A stretch of DNA of 64,000 nucleotides from JBNAVJ01 sp049700455 (GCA_049700455.1 JBNAVJ010000009.1:1-64000), one strand, 5' to 3'. Positions 42,474 through 52,618 are shown, numbered from the stretch's first letter. Notes: generated by a model not told the origin, from the sequence alone. Numbers and translations are program-made.

Positions 42474-45314
42474 ATTTCCAACTTAGAAAAAATAGTAGTT
42501 CACGGTGCACGGGTACACAACCTTAAAAATATAGATATAGAGATACCGCGGAATAGTTTTGTTGTATTTACGGGTATCTCAGGTTCTGGAAAATCATCCC
42601 TTGCATTTGATACCATATATGCCGAAGGTCAGAGAAGGTTTGTAGAAACCCTTTCTCCTTATGCACGTCAGTTTATTGGGGGAATAGAACGACCTGACGT
42701 TGATAAGATTGAGGGGCTTTCGCCTTCAATTTCCATTGAGCAAAAAACAATTTCACACAATCCAAGATCAACTGTAGGTACAGTTACTGAAATTTATGAT
42801 TTCCTGCGTTTACTTTTTGCAAAATGTGGTACTCAATATTCTCCTGATACCAATAAGCCTGTAACCAGACAAAACATTGATCAAATTTTTGAAAGCATAT
42901 ATAGAAACTTTTATAACAAGAAGGTTAATATTTTAAGTCCTTTGATAAAAGGACGAAAAGGACACTACAAGGAACTCTTTGAAAAAGTTTCTGCAGATGG
43001 TTTTTCCAAGGTTCGAGTGGATAAAAAAATTATTGATATTGTACCTGGCTTGCAGGTTGAACGATTCAAGATTCACGATATTGAAGCTGTTATTGATCGC
43101 GTAGTAGTAAATGAGAAATCCCAAAAAAGAATATATAATTCTCTTGAAATTGCACTCAGATATGGCAATGGGGTGGTGATTGTTAATTGCGATAAAGATG
43201 ACACTCTTTTCAATGAAAAATTGTCTGATCCAGAAACAGGGCGTAGTTTTTCTGAACCCACACCAAATGCATTCTCTTTTAATTCTCCCTACGGTTGGTG
43301 TACAAGTTGTTATGGCCTTGGGGAAAAAAAATACATAGACCCAAATAAAATTTTTCCTGATAAGAATCTATCCTTTGAAGATGGGGGCTTCAAGCCAATA
43401 GGAAAACCCAAGAAAAACTGGCTTTGTTCCTTTATTATCACAATTCTTAACAAGTATGGTGTAAACGAAAAAACCCCTATTAAAAATTATTCTCCTGAAC
43501 TGATAGATATTTTGCTGAATGGTTCTGATGTACTTATCCCCTTTCAATATGTAAATCAATTCGGAGCCAAAACTCTCCAGGCTCATCGATTTGAAGGTTT
43601 AATAAATTACATTTCAAATCTTGCAGCTGAATCCAATAAATCAACTCTTAGAAACTGGGCTGAAGATTTTATGAGTGTTTCAATATGCGAGACCTGTAAA
43701 GGGGGAAGACTCAAAGAAGATGCACTCTGGGTAAGAATATCCGGAAAGAACATCCACGATATCTGTTTGATGAGTATTGATAAATGTAAGTCATTTTTTG
43801 AGAAACTGAAATTTAACGACCAAAAGGCGATTATCGCTAAACCTATTATCACAGAGATTATAAATAGATTAAATTTTCTTATTAATGTTGGACTCAGCTA
43901 TCTTACGCTTGATAGAACAGCAAAAAGTTTATCTGGGGGTGAAGCACAACGCATTAAGCTTGCTACACAAATTGGTACTAATCTTACTGGCGTACTATAT
44001 ATACTTGACGAACCTTCTATTGGATTACATCAAAGAGATAATTTAAGATTAATTCATTCACTGAAAAAATTAAGGGATCAGGGAAATTCAATCATAGTGG
44101 TTGAACATGACAGAGAAACAATTGAAAATGCCGATTTTGTAGTTGATCTTGGTCCTGGTGCCGGAGAACATGGAGGGCAGGTAGTCGCTGCTGGACCACT
44201 ACCTTCACTGAATGGGAACTCACTAACAATTGAGTATATCAGAAATCTAAAAGCAATCAAATATAATCCAAAACGTAGAAATGGAAATGGTTATAATCTG
44301 GTAATTCATGGTGCACGTGGAAATAACCTGAAAAACCTGACTGTTAAAATCCCTCTTGGGAAATTTGTCTGTGTTACTGGTGTTAGTGGCTCTGGTAAAT
44401 CAACATTAATTAATGATACTTTGTATAAAGCATTAACAAGACAACTTTACAATGCTAATGAAGAACCTTTACCTTTCGATAGAATTGAGGGATTGACACG
44501 AATAAAGAATAAGAAGAGAGAAAAAATTATTGATAAGGTAATTGAAATCGATCAGTCTCCAATAGGACGAACTCCCCGTAGCAATCCCGCCACATATACA
44601 GGACTTTTTACTTTAATTAGAAATATCTTTGCTTCGTTACCTGAATCCAAGATAAGAGGTTATAGTATTGGAAGATTCTCATTTAATGTTAGTGGGGGAA
44701 GGTGTGAAACTTGCCAGGGAGATGGATTACAAAAGATTGAAATGAACTTTTTGCCTGATATATATGTAACCTGTGAAGTTTGTCACGGAAAAAGATACAA
44801 CAGTGAAACACTTGCGGTACTTTACAAAGGAAAATCAATAGCCGATGTTCTTGATATGACAGTTGAGGAAGCTCTTACCTTTTTCTCTTCTTTCCCGACT
44901 GTTAAAAGAAAACTACAAACCCTATACGATGTCGGACTCGGATATATCAAATTAGGTCAGCAGGCTACAACACTCTCAGGGGGAGAAGCACAACGAGTTA
45001 AATTAGCAACAGAACTCTCAAGAGTACAGACAGGGAAAACTATTTATATACTTGACGAACCAACTACAGGACTTCACTTTGAGGATATAAATATGTTATT
45101 GAATGTTCTTAACAAACTTGTAGATAAAGGGAATACAGTAATTGTTATTGAACACAATCTTGATGTTATAAAGTGCGCTGATTGGATAATTGATTTAGGA
45201 CCTGAAGGAGGTGATAAAGGTGGCTATATAATTGCAGAAGGCACTCCAGAACAGTTGGTTAAAAATTTTGCTGACCTTTCTTACACGGCAAAATATTTGC
45301 AAAAAGTTCTTTAG
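42474..45314 (+). CDS. uvrA: Excinuclease ABC subunit A (UvrA), apparent ATT start
   Basis: The DNA-damage recognition ATPase of nucleotide excision repair, about 946 residues. Starting from ATT at 42474 it reads (M)SNLEKIVVHGARVHNLKNID, the standard UvrA N-terminus, then Walker A GISGSGKS (34-41). Further features: zinc motif CTSCYGLG, CETCKGGRL, LSGGEAQRIKLATQ, the second Walker A GVSGSGKST, CETCQGDG/CEVC zinc finger, second LSGGEAQRVKLA and EPTTGLHFEDI. The frame is open from 42444 but holds no ATG, GTG or TTG before 42942, and a start there would delete the first Walker A. ATT (or a small sequence error) is therefore inferred. The 3' end overlaps the next convergent gene by 4 bp. Confidence 0.93.
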   Translation: MSNLEKIVVHGARVHNLKNIDIEIPRNSFVVFTGISGSGKSSLAFDTIYAEGQRRFVETLSPYARQFIGGIERPDVDKIEGLSPSISIEQKTISHNPRSTVGTVTEIYDFLRLLFAKCGTQYSPDTNKPVTRQNIDQIFESIYRNFYNKKVNILSPLIKGRKGHYKELFEKVSADGFSKVRVDKKIIDIVPGLQVERFKIHDIEAVIDRVVVNEKSQKRIYNSLEIALRYGNGVVIVNCDKDDTLFNEKLSDPETGRSFSEPTPNAFSFNSPYGWCTSCYGLGEKKYIDPNKIFPDKNLSFEDGGFKPIGKPKKNWLCSFIITILNKYGVNEKTPIKNYSPELIDILLNGSDVLIPFQYVNQFGAKTLQAHRFEGLINYISNLAAESNKSTLRNWAEDFMSVSICETCKGGRLKEDALWVRISGKNIHDICLMSIDKCKSFFEKLKFNDQKAIIAKPIITEIINRLNFLINVGLSYLTLDRTAKSLSGGEAQRIKLATQIGTNLTGVLYILDEPSIGLHQRDNLRLIHSLKKLRDQGNSIIVVEHDRETIENADFVVDLGPGAGEHGGQVVAAGPLPSLNGNSLTIEYIRNLKAIKYNPKRRNGNGYNLVIHGARGNNLKNLTVKIPLGKFVCVTGVSGSGKSTLINDTLYKALTRQLYNANEEPLPFDRIEGLTRIKNKKREKIIDKVIEIDQSPIGRTPRSNPATYTGLFTLIRNIFASLPESKIRGYSIGRFSFNVSGGRCETCQGDGLQKIEMNFLPDIYVTCEVCHGKRYNSETLAVLYKGKSIADVLDMTVEEALTFFSSFPTVKRKLQTLYDVGLGYIKLGQQATTLSGGEAQRVKLATELSRVQTGKTIYILDEPTTGLHFEDINMLLNVLNKLVDKGNTVIVIEHNLDVIKCADWIIDLGPEGGDKGGYIIAEGTPEQLVKNFADLSYTAKYLQKVL

Positions 45315-47053
45315 TCACTTTGGGGATTATCCTCATCAAAACCAAATCTTAGCTTTTCTTTTCTAAAAATAATTTTTCGTGAACTTTTATCATCAATTGG
45401 TTCCTTTTTGGGTTCCGGTAATTCAATCTCCTTTTCTTCTATAGTAATAAAAGTATTATCAGATTGAGCAATAAAATCTGAACTCTTACCCGCCACTATT
45501 ATACCATTGTAAAGAGAGTCCAATTCATAAATAATAATATTATCATAATCACTTGATTCTGGTTCAGTAAAATATTCATAAGGCTTCTTAGCAGGTGCTG
45601 TACCAACTATTCTAAAATCACTTTCAATTGGTTGCCCTTCTTCAAGATAATAAGATTTTTGTTCAGCATCTTCTTCTATTTTTTTATCAATACGTTTCGG
45701 TTCTAAATCGCCTACTCGTTTATGCATCATAGTCCTATCCTGGAATTCAAAATATTTGCCAACCTCAAGAATTTTTCTAAACGATTTAGCGTTAATGTTC
45801 AATATTGTTGAAGGATTAAAAACCTCACAAATGTAATCACGAAGCCAAAACTTCCCCTTGAACATTATATCTGATATGTCCTTCGTAGAAAGTTTCTCTA
45901 TTATATGTTCAGATATTTGCTCAGTATTTATTTCCGGTAAATTTATAATATTTCTTGGGTCGCCTAAATCAAAGAACAATAAATTAGCTTCTCCACCAGT
46001 CTTTATAGTGTTAATATTACCAACAACACCAAACATTTTTGAAGGCACTGTAGTTATCATCCTGATAAGTCTTTCATAAGTAAAATTACTCTTTTGTAAA
46101 ATACGGGATAAAAGTCGCAATTCAGAAATTAAATCGACTCCATTTATCCCAGTACCTATAACAAAGTTAGCGTTATATTTTAAGAAATAGTCAAAATCAA
46201 ATTTCTTATCTGAAAACATAAAAATATCACTTGGACTCAGAATAATATACGCATCTTTATGCAGAACTAACTCAATATCGTCAAGATGAAAGAATAAAGG
46301 ATTTGCAAAAAATGTTTGAGACCCAAGTATATTATTTTCAGCTAATATTTTAATAAAAGATTTATCATAAACACTCTTCAGCTTTTCATAGCTGCTGGGC
46401 TGTTGCATAATCTCAAATAAGACATTAATCTTTTTATCTATAAGGCTTTTTTTCAGGAATGAAAGAGAATAATTACTTAATAAAGTTTCATCCCCAACAG
46501 TAAAAATAGCAGGCTTCTCAAGCGATTGTAATAACTGTAACGAGTTGTTATCTCCAATAGATAATATCAGTTCTTGAAGTGCATAAAAATTTTTTTTATA
46601 GTTATCAGCAATAAAATCCTTCTTAAGAAAAGGAATAACTTCGTTAATCAGTAGTTCACCTCTCAGAAAAGATTCATAAAACCCAAGGGTAAGGATATTT
46701 CTAAGTTCAAGACGATTATTTATAGATGTACCTGAAAAATAATTCTCAAGAAGAGCAACAGAGATATTGTCTTCAACATTTGAATAGGTGGTATTTTTTA
46801 AAAATGAACGAATATACGAATAAAATGATTTGCGATAGGGATTTACAAAAGCAGGACAGATTATTTTATTGGAAGCATCTATAATAATAGCCCCGGGATA
46901 CCGAGATACTATCGCTGCATCCTTTATTAGCTCTCCTTCGTAATCAATATTACAGATTTGATCATCTTTTATAATAATAGTAAATCTGCCAACACGACTT
47001 TTTTCATCAAGAGTCAATACAAGTGCGTTTTTTATGGCAGTATATTTACCCAT
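45311..47053 (-). CDS. Degenerate amidohydrolase-like protein
   Basis: The 580-residue protein shows the layout of amidohydrolase/dihydroorotase-type enzymes: a small N-terminal beta-sandwich (MGKYTAIKNALVLTL), ICPAFVNPYRKS (65-76) where active members have a PGFVNxHxH metal site, a barrel with ANFVIGTGINGVDLI in place of the metal-binding LGTDG, and TTVPSKMFGVVGNINTIKTGGEANLLFF typical of the C-terminal sandwich. The two metal-binding histidines are absent, so it is probably catalytically inactive. A charged, low-complexity C-terminal 170 residues follows. Last gene of queA-ispD-asparaginase-like-this operon; its ATG overlaps the preceding stop by one base. Confidence 0.75.
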   Translation of the reverse strand: MGKYTAIKNALVLTLDEKSRVGRFTIIIKDDQICNIDYEGELIKDAAIVSRYPGAIIIDASNKIICPAFVNPYRKSFYSYIRSFLKNTTYSNVEDNISVALLENYFSGTSINNRLELRNILTLGFYESFLRGELLINEVIPFLKKDFIADNYKKNFYALQELILSIGDNNSLQLLQSLEKPAIFTVGDETLLSNYSLSFLKKSLIDKKINVLFEIMQQPSSYEKLKSVYDKSFIKILAENNILGSQTFFANPLFFHLDDIELVLHKDAYIILSPSDIFMFSDKKFDFDYFLKYNANFVIGTGINGVDLISELRLLSRILQKSNFTYERLIRMITTVPSKMFGVVGNINTIKTGGEANLLFFDLGDPRNIINLPEINTEQISEHIIEKLSTKDISDIMFKGKFWLRDYICEVFNPSTILNINAKSFRKILEVGKYFEFQDRTMMHKRVGDLEPKRIDKKIEEDAEQKSYYLEEGQPIESDFRIVGTAPAKKPYEYFTEPESSDYDNIIIYELDSLYNGIIVAGKSSDFIAQSDNTFITIEEKEIELPEPKKEPIDDKSSRKIIFRKEKLRFGFDEDNPQSD

Positions 47054-48000
47054 TACAGATCTGTCATTATATATTTCTCATTCAAATAAAAACCACTGCT
47101 ATAGAGAACATTCTCATCATTAACAAAAACTGCATATTGGAATCCATCACGAACACTAAAAGCCGCATACTCCCCTCTATAATTAACAGCCAGAAATCCA
47201 ACCTGGTATATATGGTCGCGATTTTTGCTTGATAACAAGTTCAATTTATGCACTCTTTCACATGCTATTCTACAAGCCTCTAAAGGGGATTTACCATTTC
47301 TCATAAGTTCAACTATTAAAAAGCTACCACATGCCCTAATACATTCTTCTCCTCTCCCTGTTGCAACAGCTGCACCAACTTCACCATCAACGTATAAACC
47401 TGAGCCTATTATCGGAGAATCTCCAACCCTACCGTGTAATTTCCATGCCATACCACTCGTGGTACAAGCTGCTGCCAGATGGCCTTCAGAATCCAGAGCT
47501 ATCATTCCAATTGTATCGTGGTTTTCTACATTGTTCTTAGTTTTATGGAGTTTAAACTCCTCAGTGTGTATTTCTTCTGCTTTAGTAGAATTTGATTTTT
47601 TCCATTCCCAAAATCGCCTGATTGAGTTTTCAGTCAATAAACTTTGAGGTTTAAAACCATTCTGCAATGCAAATTCATAAGCCCCATCACCAGCCAGTAT
47701 AGTATGCTCAGTATCTTCCAATATTAGTCGGGCAAGAAGAATTGGATTTTTTATATTTTCAATACAAATTACAGAACCTATGCGTGCTTTCCAGTCCATT
47801 ATTGCAGCATCCAGAGTTACCCTCCCTTGACAATCAGGTAGCCCACCAAACCCAACACTCAAAACATTAGGATCATCCTCAGCAACTTTTACTCCCTGTT
47901 CCACTGCATCTAAAGCATTACCTCCATTTTTCAAAATCTTATATGCTACTTCATTAGCAGGAATACCATGTTTCCAGGTAGATATTACAAGCGGTTTCAT
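47053..48000 (-). CDS. N4-(beta-N-acetylglucosaminyl)-L-asparaginase-like Ntn hydrolase
   Basis: A 315-residue glycosylasparaginase/isoaspartyl-peptidase family precursor. NGGNALDAVEQGVKVAEDDP (25-44) and the second-subunit start DTIGMIALD with nucleophile T163 mark it; the proenzyme is cleaved before T163. ATGRGE and the SVRDGF region complete the substrate pocket. No signal peptide, so cytoplasmic, hydrolysing beta-aspartyl or GlcNAc-Asn bonds. It overlaps ispD by 4 bp and is followed by the amidohydrolase-like gene. Confidence 0.92.
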   Translation of the reverse strand: MKPLVISTWKHGIPANEVAYKILKNGGNALDAVEQGVKVAEDDPNVLSVGFGGLPDCQGRVTLDAAIMDWKARIGSVICIENIKNPILLARLILEDTEHTILAGDGAYEFALQNGFKPQSLLTENSIRRFWEWKKSNSTKAEEIHTEEFKLHKTKNNVENHDTIGMIALDSEGHLAAACTTSGMAWKLHGRVGDSPIIGSGLYVDGEVGAAVATGRGEECIRACGSFLIVELMRNGKSPLEACRIACERVHKLNLLSSKNRDHIYQVGFLAVNYRGEYAAFSVRDGFQYAVFVNDENVLYSSGFYLNEKYIMTDL

Positions 48001-48686
48001 ATCTTATGTGCCATTATTAACCTAATAAAATGAATATCCTGTTTGGTTGTAACTTTAATGTTTTGCAAACACCCTTCAATAACCATAACTTTCCCACCTA
48101 TTGTTTCAACAATATTTGCTTCATCTGTAGCAACAAAAAACCTTTTCTTTAAATATCCAAAGGATTTAGATAATATTCCATACGAAAAGATCTGAGGAGT
48201 TTGTATTGCCCTTATAAAATCTCTTGGTAACGTTCTTTCAACAAAATTATGTTTATTTATTTTTTTCAATGTGTCAGAAACAGGTACTCCCGGCACAACA
48301 CAATTATAACGTCGGGATGCTTGCATAAGCCTTTGCAGTAAATCTGAAGGAACAAAAGGTCTTACCGCATCATGTATAATAACCCTATCACCTGAAACAG
48401 CATTAAGCTGACAAAATGCATTATATACTGAATCCTGTCGTAACTGTCCACCCTCAACAAGGTGAATTTCTTTGTTCAAATGTATTTGTTCAACTATTCT
48501 CTTAATCCTGTCAAAATAACTCTTATGAGTTGCTATTACAACCTTCTCAATCTCTGAAACATTAACAAAATTTTCCAGTGTATAAGCTAATAGTGCCTTA
48601 CCTTTTACTTTATAAAACTGCTTTGGATATCTCTCCCCAAACCTTCTACCTATACCTGCAGCGGGAATTATCAAAAAATATTTCAT
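47997..48686 (-). CDS. ispD: 2-C-methyl-D-erythritol 4-phosphate cytidylyltransferase
   Basis: The third step of the MEP isoprenoid pathway: MEP + CTP to CDP-ME. The 229-residue protein has the nucleotide motif IIPAAGIGRRFGERYPKQF, the KVVIATH region, EGGQLRQDSVYNAF, VIIHDAVRPFVP and IQTPQIFSYGIL. A standard IspD length. It lies 18 bp after queA on the same strand and overlaps the asparaginase-like gene. Confidence 0.96.
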   Translation of the reverse strand: MKYFLIIPAAGIGRRFGERYPKQFYKVKGKALLAYTLENFVNVSEIEKVVIATHKSYFDRIKRIVEQIHLNKEIHLVEGGQLRQDSVYNAFCQLNAVSGDRVIIHDAVRPFVPSDLLQRLMQASRRYNCVVPGVPVSDTLKKINKHNFVERTLPRDFIRAIQTPQIFSYGILSKSFGYLKKRFFVATDEANIVETIGGKVMVIEGCLQNIKVTTKQDIHFIRLIMAHKI

Positions 48687-48704
48687 TAAAACGATAGTGG
48701 ATAA

Positions 48705-49742
48705 TTAAATAATTAACATTGCATCACCATATACAAGAAATTTGAATTTTTCCTTCACCGCTTTTCTATACGCTTTCAGAATCAAATCTCTTTCTGCCAT
48801 AGAACAAGCCAACATCAACATTGTACTCTGGGGCATATGAAAATTAGTAACAAGTTTGTGTACAATTGATATAGTATGAGGTGGATGAATAAATCTGTCG
48901 GTCCATCCTTTGTGTGGTCTTACATATTTTCCCGTTATAACACTCGATTCAAGAGCTCTAACTACAGATGAACCAACTGCAATAACCTTCTTCCGTTTAT
49001 CAATTGCTTCGTTTATAATATCAGTATTTTCCTTTGTTATCTCATAATATTCAGAATCCATACGGTGCTTTGACAAATCTTCCACTTCAACCAATCTATA
49101 TAAACCCAGTCCAAGATGTAATGTAATATATGCAATTTTTATCCCCTTCTTCTGTATCTTTTTAAGTAATTCTTTGGTAAAGTGAAGACCTGCGGCTGGT
49201 GCTGCAACTGAACCAACATTTTTAGCAAACACTGTTTGATAATATTCCTTATCTTTTTCAGTAGGTTCTCGCTTTATATAGGCTGGGAGAGGAGTTTTAC
49301 CATATTTCTCTATTATCTTATCAAAATCGTGAAGAACGTTGAATCTAACAATGCGTCCACGTGAAGTGGTATTATCGATTATTTCACAATAAAGATTTTT
49401 TGTAAAAAATATTTTATTCCCAATACGCACTTTTCTTGCTGGATCAACAATTACATCCCATATATTTTCCTCTGTAGCAATCTGTCTCAACAAGAAAACC
49501 TCAATTTTAGCTTTAGTTTTTTCTTTAGTCCCAAACATTCTGGCTGGAAATACTTTAGTATCATTCAAAACAAGAACGTCACCAGCATCCATATAATTTA
49601 TTATATTAGAAAACTTTGTCTTGGTTACTTCATAAGTAGCTCTGTTTACCACCATTAATTTACAACTATCGCGAGGAATCTTAGGGTGTTGGGCAATTAA
49701 ATTCTTAGGAAATGGGATATTAAATTCAGATAGTTTCATCAC
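48705..49742 (-). CDS. queA: S-adenosylmethionine:tRNA ribosyltransferase-isomerase
   Basis: It converts 7-aminomethyl-7-deazaguanine in tRNA to epoxyqueuosine using SAM as ribosyl donor. The 345-residue protein has FPKNLIAQHPKIPRDSCKLMVV, GDVLVLNDTKVFPARM, SVAAPAAGLHFTKELL, YITLHLGLGLYRLVEVEDL and HKLVTNFHMPQSTMLMLACSMA, all typical of QueA. First gene of its operon; a 242-bp divergent gap with cmk follows. Start ATG 49742 or 49739. Confidence 0.97.
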   Translation of the reverse strand: MMKLSEFNIPFPKNLIAQHPKIPRDSCKLMVVNRATYEVTKTKFSNIINYMDAGDVLVLNDTKVFPARMFGTKEKTKAKIEVFLLRQIATEENIWDVIVDPARKVRIGNKIFFTKNLYCEIIDNTTSRGRIVRFNVLHDFDKIIEKYGKTPLPAYIKREPTEKDKEYYQTVFAKNVGSVAAPAAGLHFTKELLKKIQKKGIKIAYITLHLGLGLYRLVEVEDLSKHRMDSEYYEITKENTDIINEAIDKRKKVIAVGSSVVRALESSVITGKYVRPHKGWTDRFIHPPHTISIVHKLVTNFHMPQSTMLMLACSMAERDLILKAYRKAVKEKFKFLVYGDAMLII

Positions 49743-49984
49743 TTTATTTTTGATTTAGAATGAATTTATACTTTCTGAGAACATAATTAAGAAAGTGAAT
49801 ATAATATTTATTTTTACCTAATACAATGATTTTTTCCGTCCCCACCGATACTGATTATAATGCGAATACCAATCTAACATTTTGTTTTTATAATAACTTA
49901 ATGCCATAAATTCAAGGTATACTAATTTATGGAGTAAATTTTGTATTGCTACTTTTAAAGAATTTTAACAAATTATAAGTTTAC

Positions 49985-50653
49985 ATGTATATAGTAACTA
50001 TTGATGGAGCATCTGGGACAGGAAAGAGTATGACAGCTTTTTATTTAGCTAAAAAGCTGTCGTTTCAATACATTGATAGCGGAGCATTTTACAGAGCTTT
50101 AACTTTATTAGCTCTTGAAAGAAATATTGCTTTTGATAACATACCTCAAATTGTAGGTTTGCTGCGCAATATTGACTTAACTTATGAAGATGATAGGATA
50201 CTTCTTAAAGGACGGGATATTTCTAATGATATAAGAACTCTTGAAGTTACAACCAAGGTAAGCAATGTGAGTGTTATTCCTGCTATACGCAAAGAAATTA
50301 ATGCCAAGCTAAGATTGAAAGCTTCTGGGGGGAATTTGGTAATTGATGGTAAAGATATGGGGCTGAGTGTATTTCCGGAGGCACAATTTAAGTTTTATCT
50401 TTTATGCGATATGTCAACAAGGATAGCAAGAAGACAGCAGGAATTTTTGGACGCGGGCTACAACATAGCTCCGGAACGGATTAAATTGGAATTAGAAAAA
50501 CGCGATGAATACGATCGAAATATTTTTGGAGCTTTTATTTTAAAAGCACCGGATGCAATTGAAATTGACACTACTCATATGATTGTTGAAGAACAGGTAG
50601 GAATAATGTACCGACACATTACTGAAAAAATTAATCCAGTTTTATTAACATAA
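49985..50653 (+). CDS. cmk: Cytidylate kinase
   Basis: It phosphorylates CMP/dCMP with ATP. The 222-residue protein has P-loop GASGTGKS (8-15), YIDSGAFYRALTLLAL, the NMP-binding VIDGKDMGLSVFPEAQFKFYL and RIARRQQEF. It is followed by rpsA, a common cmk-rpsA pair. The 77-bp gap between them contains a strong hairpin. TAAATTTTG at 49935-49943 is a weak promoter candidate. Confidence 0.95.
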   Translation: MYIVTIDGASGTGKSMTAFYLAKKLSFQYIDSGAFYRALTLLALERNIAFDNIPQIVGLLRNIDLTYEDDRILLKGRDISNDIRTLEVTTKVSNVSVIPAIRKEINAKLRLKASGGNLVIDGKDMGLSVFPEAQFKFYLLCDMSTRIARRQQEFLDAGYNIAPERIKLELEKRDEYDRNIFGAFILKAPDAIEIDTTHMIVEEQVGIMYRHITEKINPVLLT

Positions 50654-50673
50654 AAATATTTTGTTAAACTAAA

Positions 50674-50705
50674 CTCTAAAATTTTACCGGTTAGAAATTT
50701 TAGAG
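50674..50705 (+). promoter_or_regulatory. rpsA leader hairpin (candidate regulatory RNA structure)
   Basis: An 11-bp perfect inverted repeat CTCTAAAATTT / AAATTTTAGAG around a 10-nt loop, lying 25 bp before the rpsA ATG and after cmk. No T-run follows it, so it is not a simple terminator. Ribosomal protein genes are often autoregulated through leader structures; a role for S1 binding here is a guess. Confidence 0.5.
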
Positions 50706-50730
50706 AATCAAATTAGCCGGAGATAAAACA

Positions 50731-52599
50731 ATGACTGATTTCGAAAAAACACAACAACAAAACATTAATGTTTTACAAGAAGACACTGATAAAACATCAA
50801 TGCGCTTTTTAACTTCTGATTACAATGATGAAGAACGTAATGAGATGTTAAAACTTTACGAGAAAACTTTTAACGTTATTAAAGAGAATGAAGTAGTAAA
50901 AGGGAAAATTGTTGCAATTCATGGCGATGATGTCCTGATAGATATTGGTTCAAAGTCTGACGGGAGAGTGTCGGTAAACGAATTCTCCAACCCTGATGAA
51001 CTTGCGGTTGGTAATGAAATAGAAGTATTTCTTGAAAAAATTGAAGATAAAGAAGGGCAGCTTGTATTATCTAAAAAGAAAGCCGATTCGATTAAGATGT
51101 GGGATAAAATTGTTGAGGTCCACAAGAATGGGACTATTATTCGGGGCAAGATTCTTAGAAGAATCAAGGGGGGTTATGTTGTAGATGTCGGAGGATTAAC
51201 AGCATTTCTACCGGGCTCTCAACTTGATACCAAGCCCATACGAGACTACGATGAATATGTGGGTAAAACAATGGATTTTAAAGTAATAAAAATTAATGAT
51301 AAAATTGAAAACATCATTGTTTCCCATAAGGTGATAATTGAAGAATCGATGGCAGGACAAAGAGAAGAATTACTTAAGACAATTAAGAAAGGAATGACAC
51401 TCAAAGCAACTGTAAAAGCAATAACGGATTTTGGAGTGTTTGTAGATCTTGGGGGATTAGATGGTTTAATTCATATTACAGATCTTTCCTGGGGGAGAAT
51501 AAATCATCCTACTGATGTTGTTAAGCTTGATGAAACTATTGATGTCTACGTGATTGAATTTGACGAAGTTAAGCAAAGGGTTTTTTTAGGACTTAAACAA
51601 TTACAACCCCACCCGTGGGATAATATTCAGGAAAAATATAAGGTTGGAGATAAAGTTGCTGGTAAAGTAGTATCTCTTACCGATTACGGCGCATTCATCG
51701 AAATTGAAAAAGGAATTGAGGGACTTATTCACGTCAGTGAAATGTCCTGGACTCAGCACATTACTAACCCAACTCAGGCTGTAACAATGGGACAATTGGT
51801 TGAAGCTCAAATCCTCAATATTGATTATGAAAATAGAAAACTATCGCTCGGGATGAAGCAGCTTACTCCAAACCCGTGGCAGAATCTTCTTGAAAAATAC
51901 CCTGTCGGGAGCAAACATAAAGGTAAGGTTTGTAATATTCAGCCATTTGGAGTATTTGTAGAACTTGAAGAAAATGTTGATGGTCTGGTTCACATTTCTG
52001 ATTTATCCTGGACTAAAAAAATACTCAATATTAATGATTTCGTAAAACTCGGAGAAGAACTCGAGGTTATTATTTTAGGGATTGATGTTGAAAATCAGAA
52101 AATATCGTTGGGGCACAAACAGCTTTTTGAAAACCCCTGGGATTCACTTGAAGAAAAGTATAAAGTGGGTTTTGTTACCGAATGTAAAATTGTTAAACCG
52201 ATTGAAAAAGGATTGCTTGTTGAATTACCGGATATCGTAGACTCATTTATTCCGGCAAGTCAACTTTCCGTACCTCCTGTTAAAAATTTTGGCGAGTACT
52301 TTTCACCAGGTAATACCTTAACTGCAAAAGTAATTGAATTTGACAAGAACAATAAAAAAATAGTCCTCTCCGTTATAGAATACTTAAAAGATAGAGATCA
52401 AGCTGAAATAGATGAGTACATAACAAAATTCAAGTTACCAAAGAAATTTACAGTCAAGGATATACAAGAAAAAATGAGGACTTATGAATCAGAACAGATT
52501 GATTTCAGGATTGAAGATATCATTGGAGAAGATGTTCCAGCTATTAACGTTCCTCCAAAACCTGAAGTACAGAAGCAAGAGAATAATACACTAAATTAA
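50731..52599 (+). CDS. rpsA: 30S ribosomal protein S1
   Basis: A 622-residue S1 with six OB-fold S1 repeats: repeat 1 about residues 54-125, then about 141-210, 226-296 (GVFVDLGGLDGLIHITDLSW), 312-384 (GAFIEIEKGIEGLIHVSEMSW), 399-471 (GVFVELEENVDGLVHISDLSW) and a more degenerate sixth (488-557). S1 recruits mRNA to the small subunit, which is important where Shine-Dalgarno sites are weak. ATG has GGAG upstream. The acidic N-terminal 50 residues are variable. A T-rich terminator follows. Confidence 0.97.
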   Translation: MTDFEKTQQQNINVLQEDTDKTSMRFLTSDYNDEERNEMLKLYEKTFNVIKENEVVKGKIVAIHGDDVLIDIGSKSDGRVSVNEFSNPDELAVGNEIEVFLEKIEDKEGQLVLSKKKADSIKMWDKIVEVHKNGTIIRGKILRRIKGGYVVDVGGLTAFLPGSQLDTKPIRDYDEYVGKTMDFKVIKINDKIENIIVSHKVIIEESMAGQREELLKTIKKGMTLKATVKAITDFGVFVDLGGLDGLIHITDLSWGRINHPTDVVKLDETIDVYVIEFDEVKQRVFLGLKQLQPHPWDNIQEKYKVGDKVAGKVVSLTDYGAFIEIEKGIEGLIHVSEMSWTQHITNPTQAVTMGQLVEAQILNIDYENRKLSLGMKQLTPNPWQNLLEKYPVGSKHKGKVCNIQPFGVFVELEENVDGLVHISDLSWTKKILNINDFVKLGEELEVIILGIDVENQKISLGHKQLFENPWDSLEEKYKVGFVTECKIVKPIEKGLLVELPDIVDSFIPASQLSVPPVKNFGEYFSPGNTLTAKVIEFDKNNKKIVLSVIEYLKDRDQAEIDEYITKFKLPKKFTVKDIQEKMRTYESEQIDFRIEDIIGEDVPAINVPPKPEVQKQENNTLN

Positions 52600-52618
52600 T
52601 ACATAGACATAACGTTTA

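Noticed and set aside
42942..45314. TTG start for uvrA at 42942
   Set aside because: It would delete the first 156 residues including the first Walker A, which are intact upstream in the same frame.
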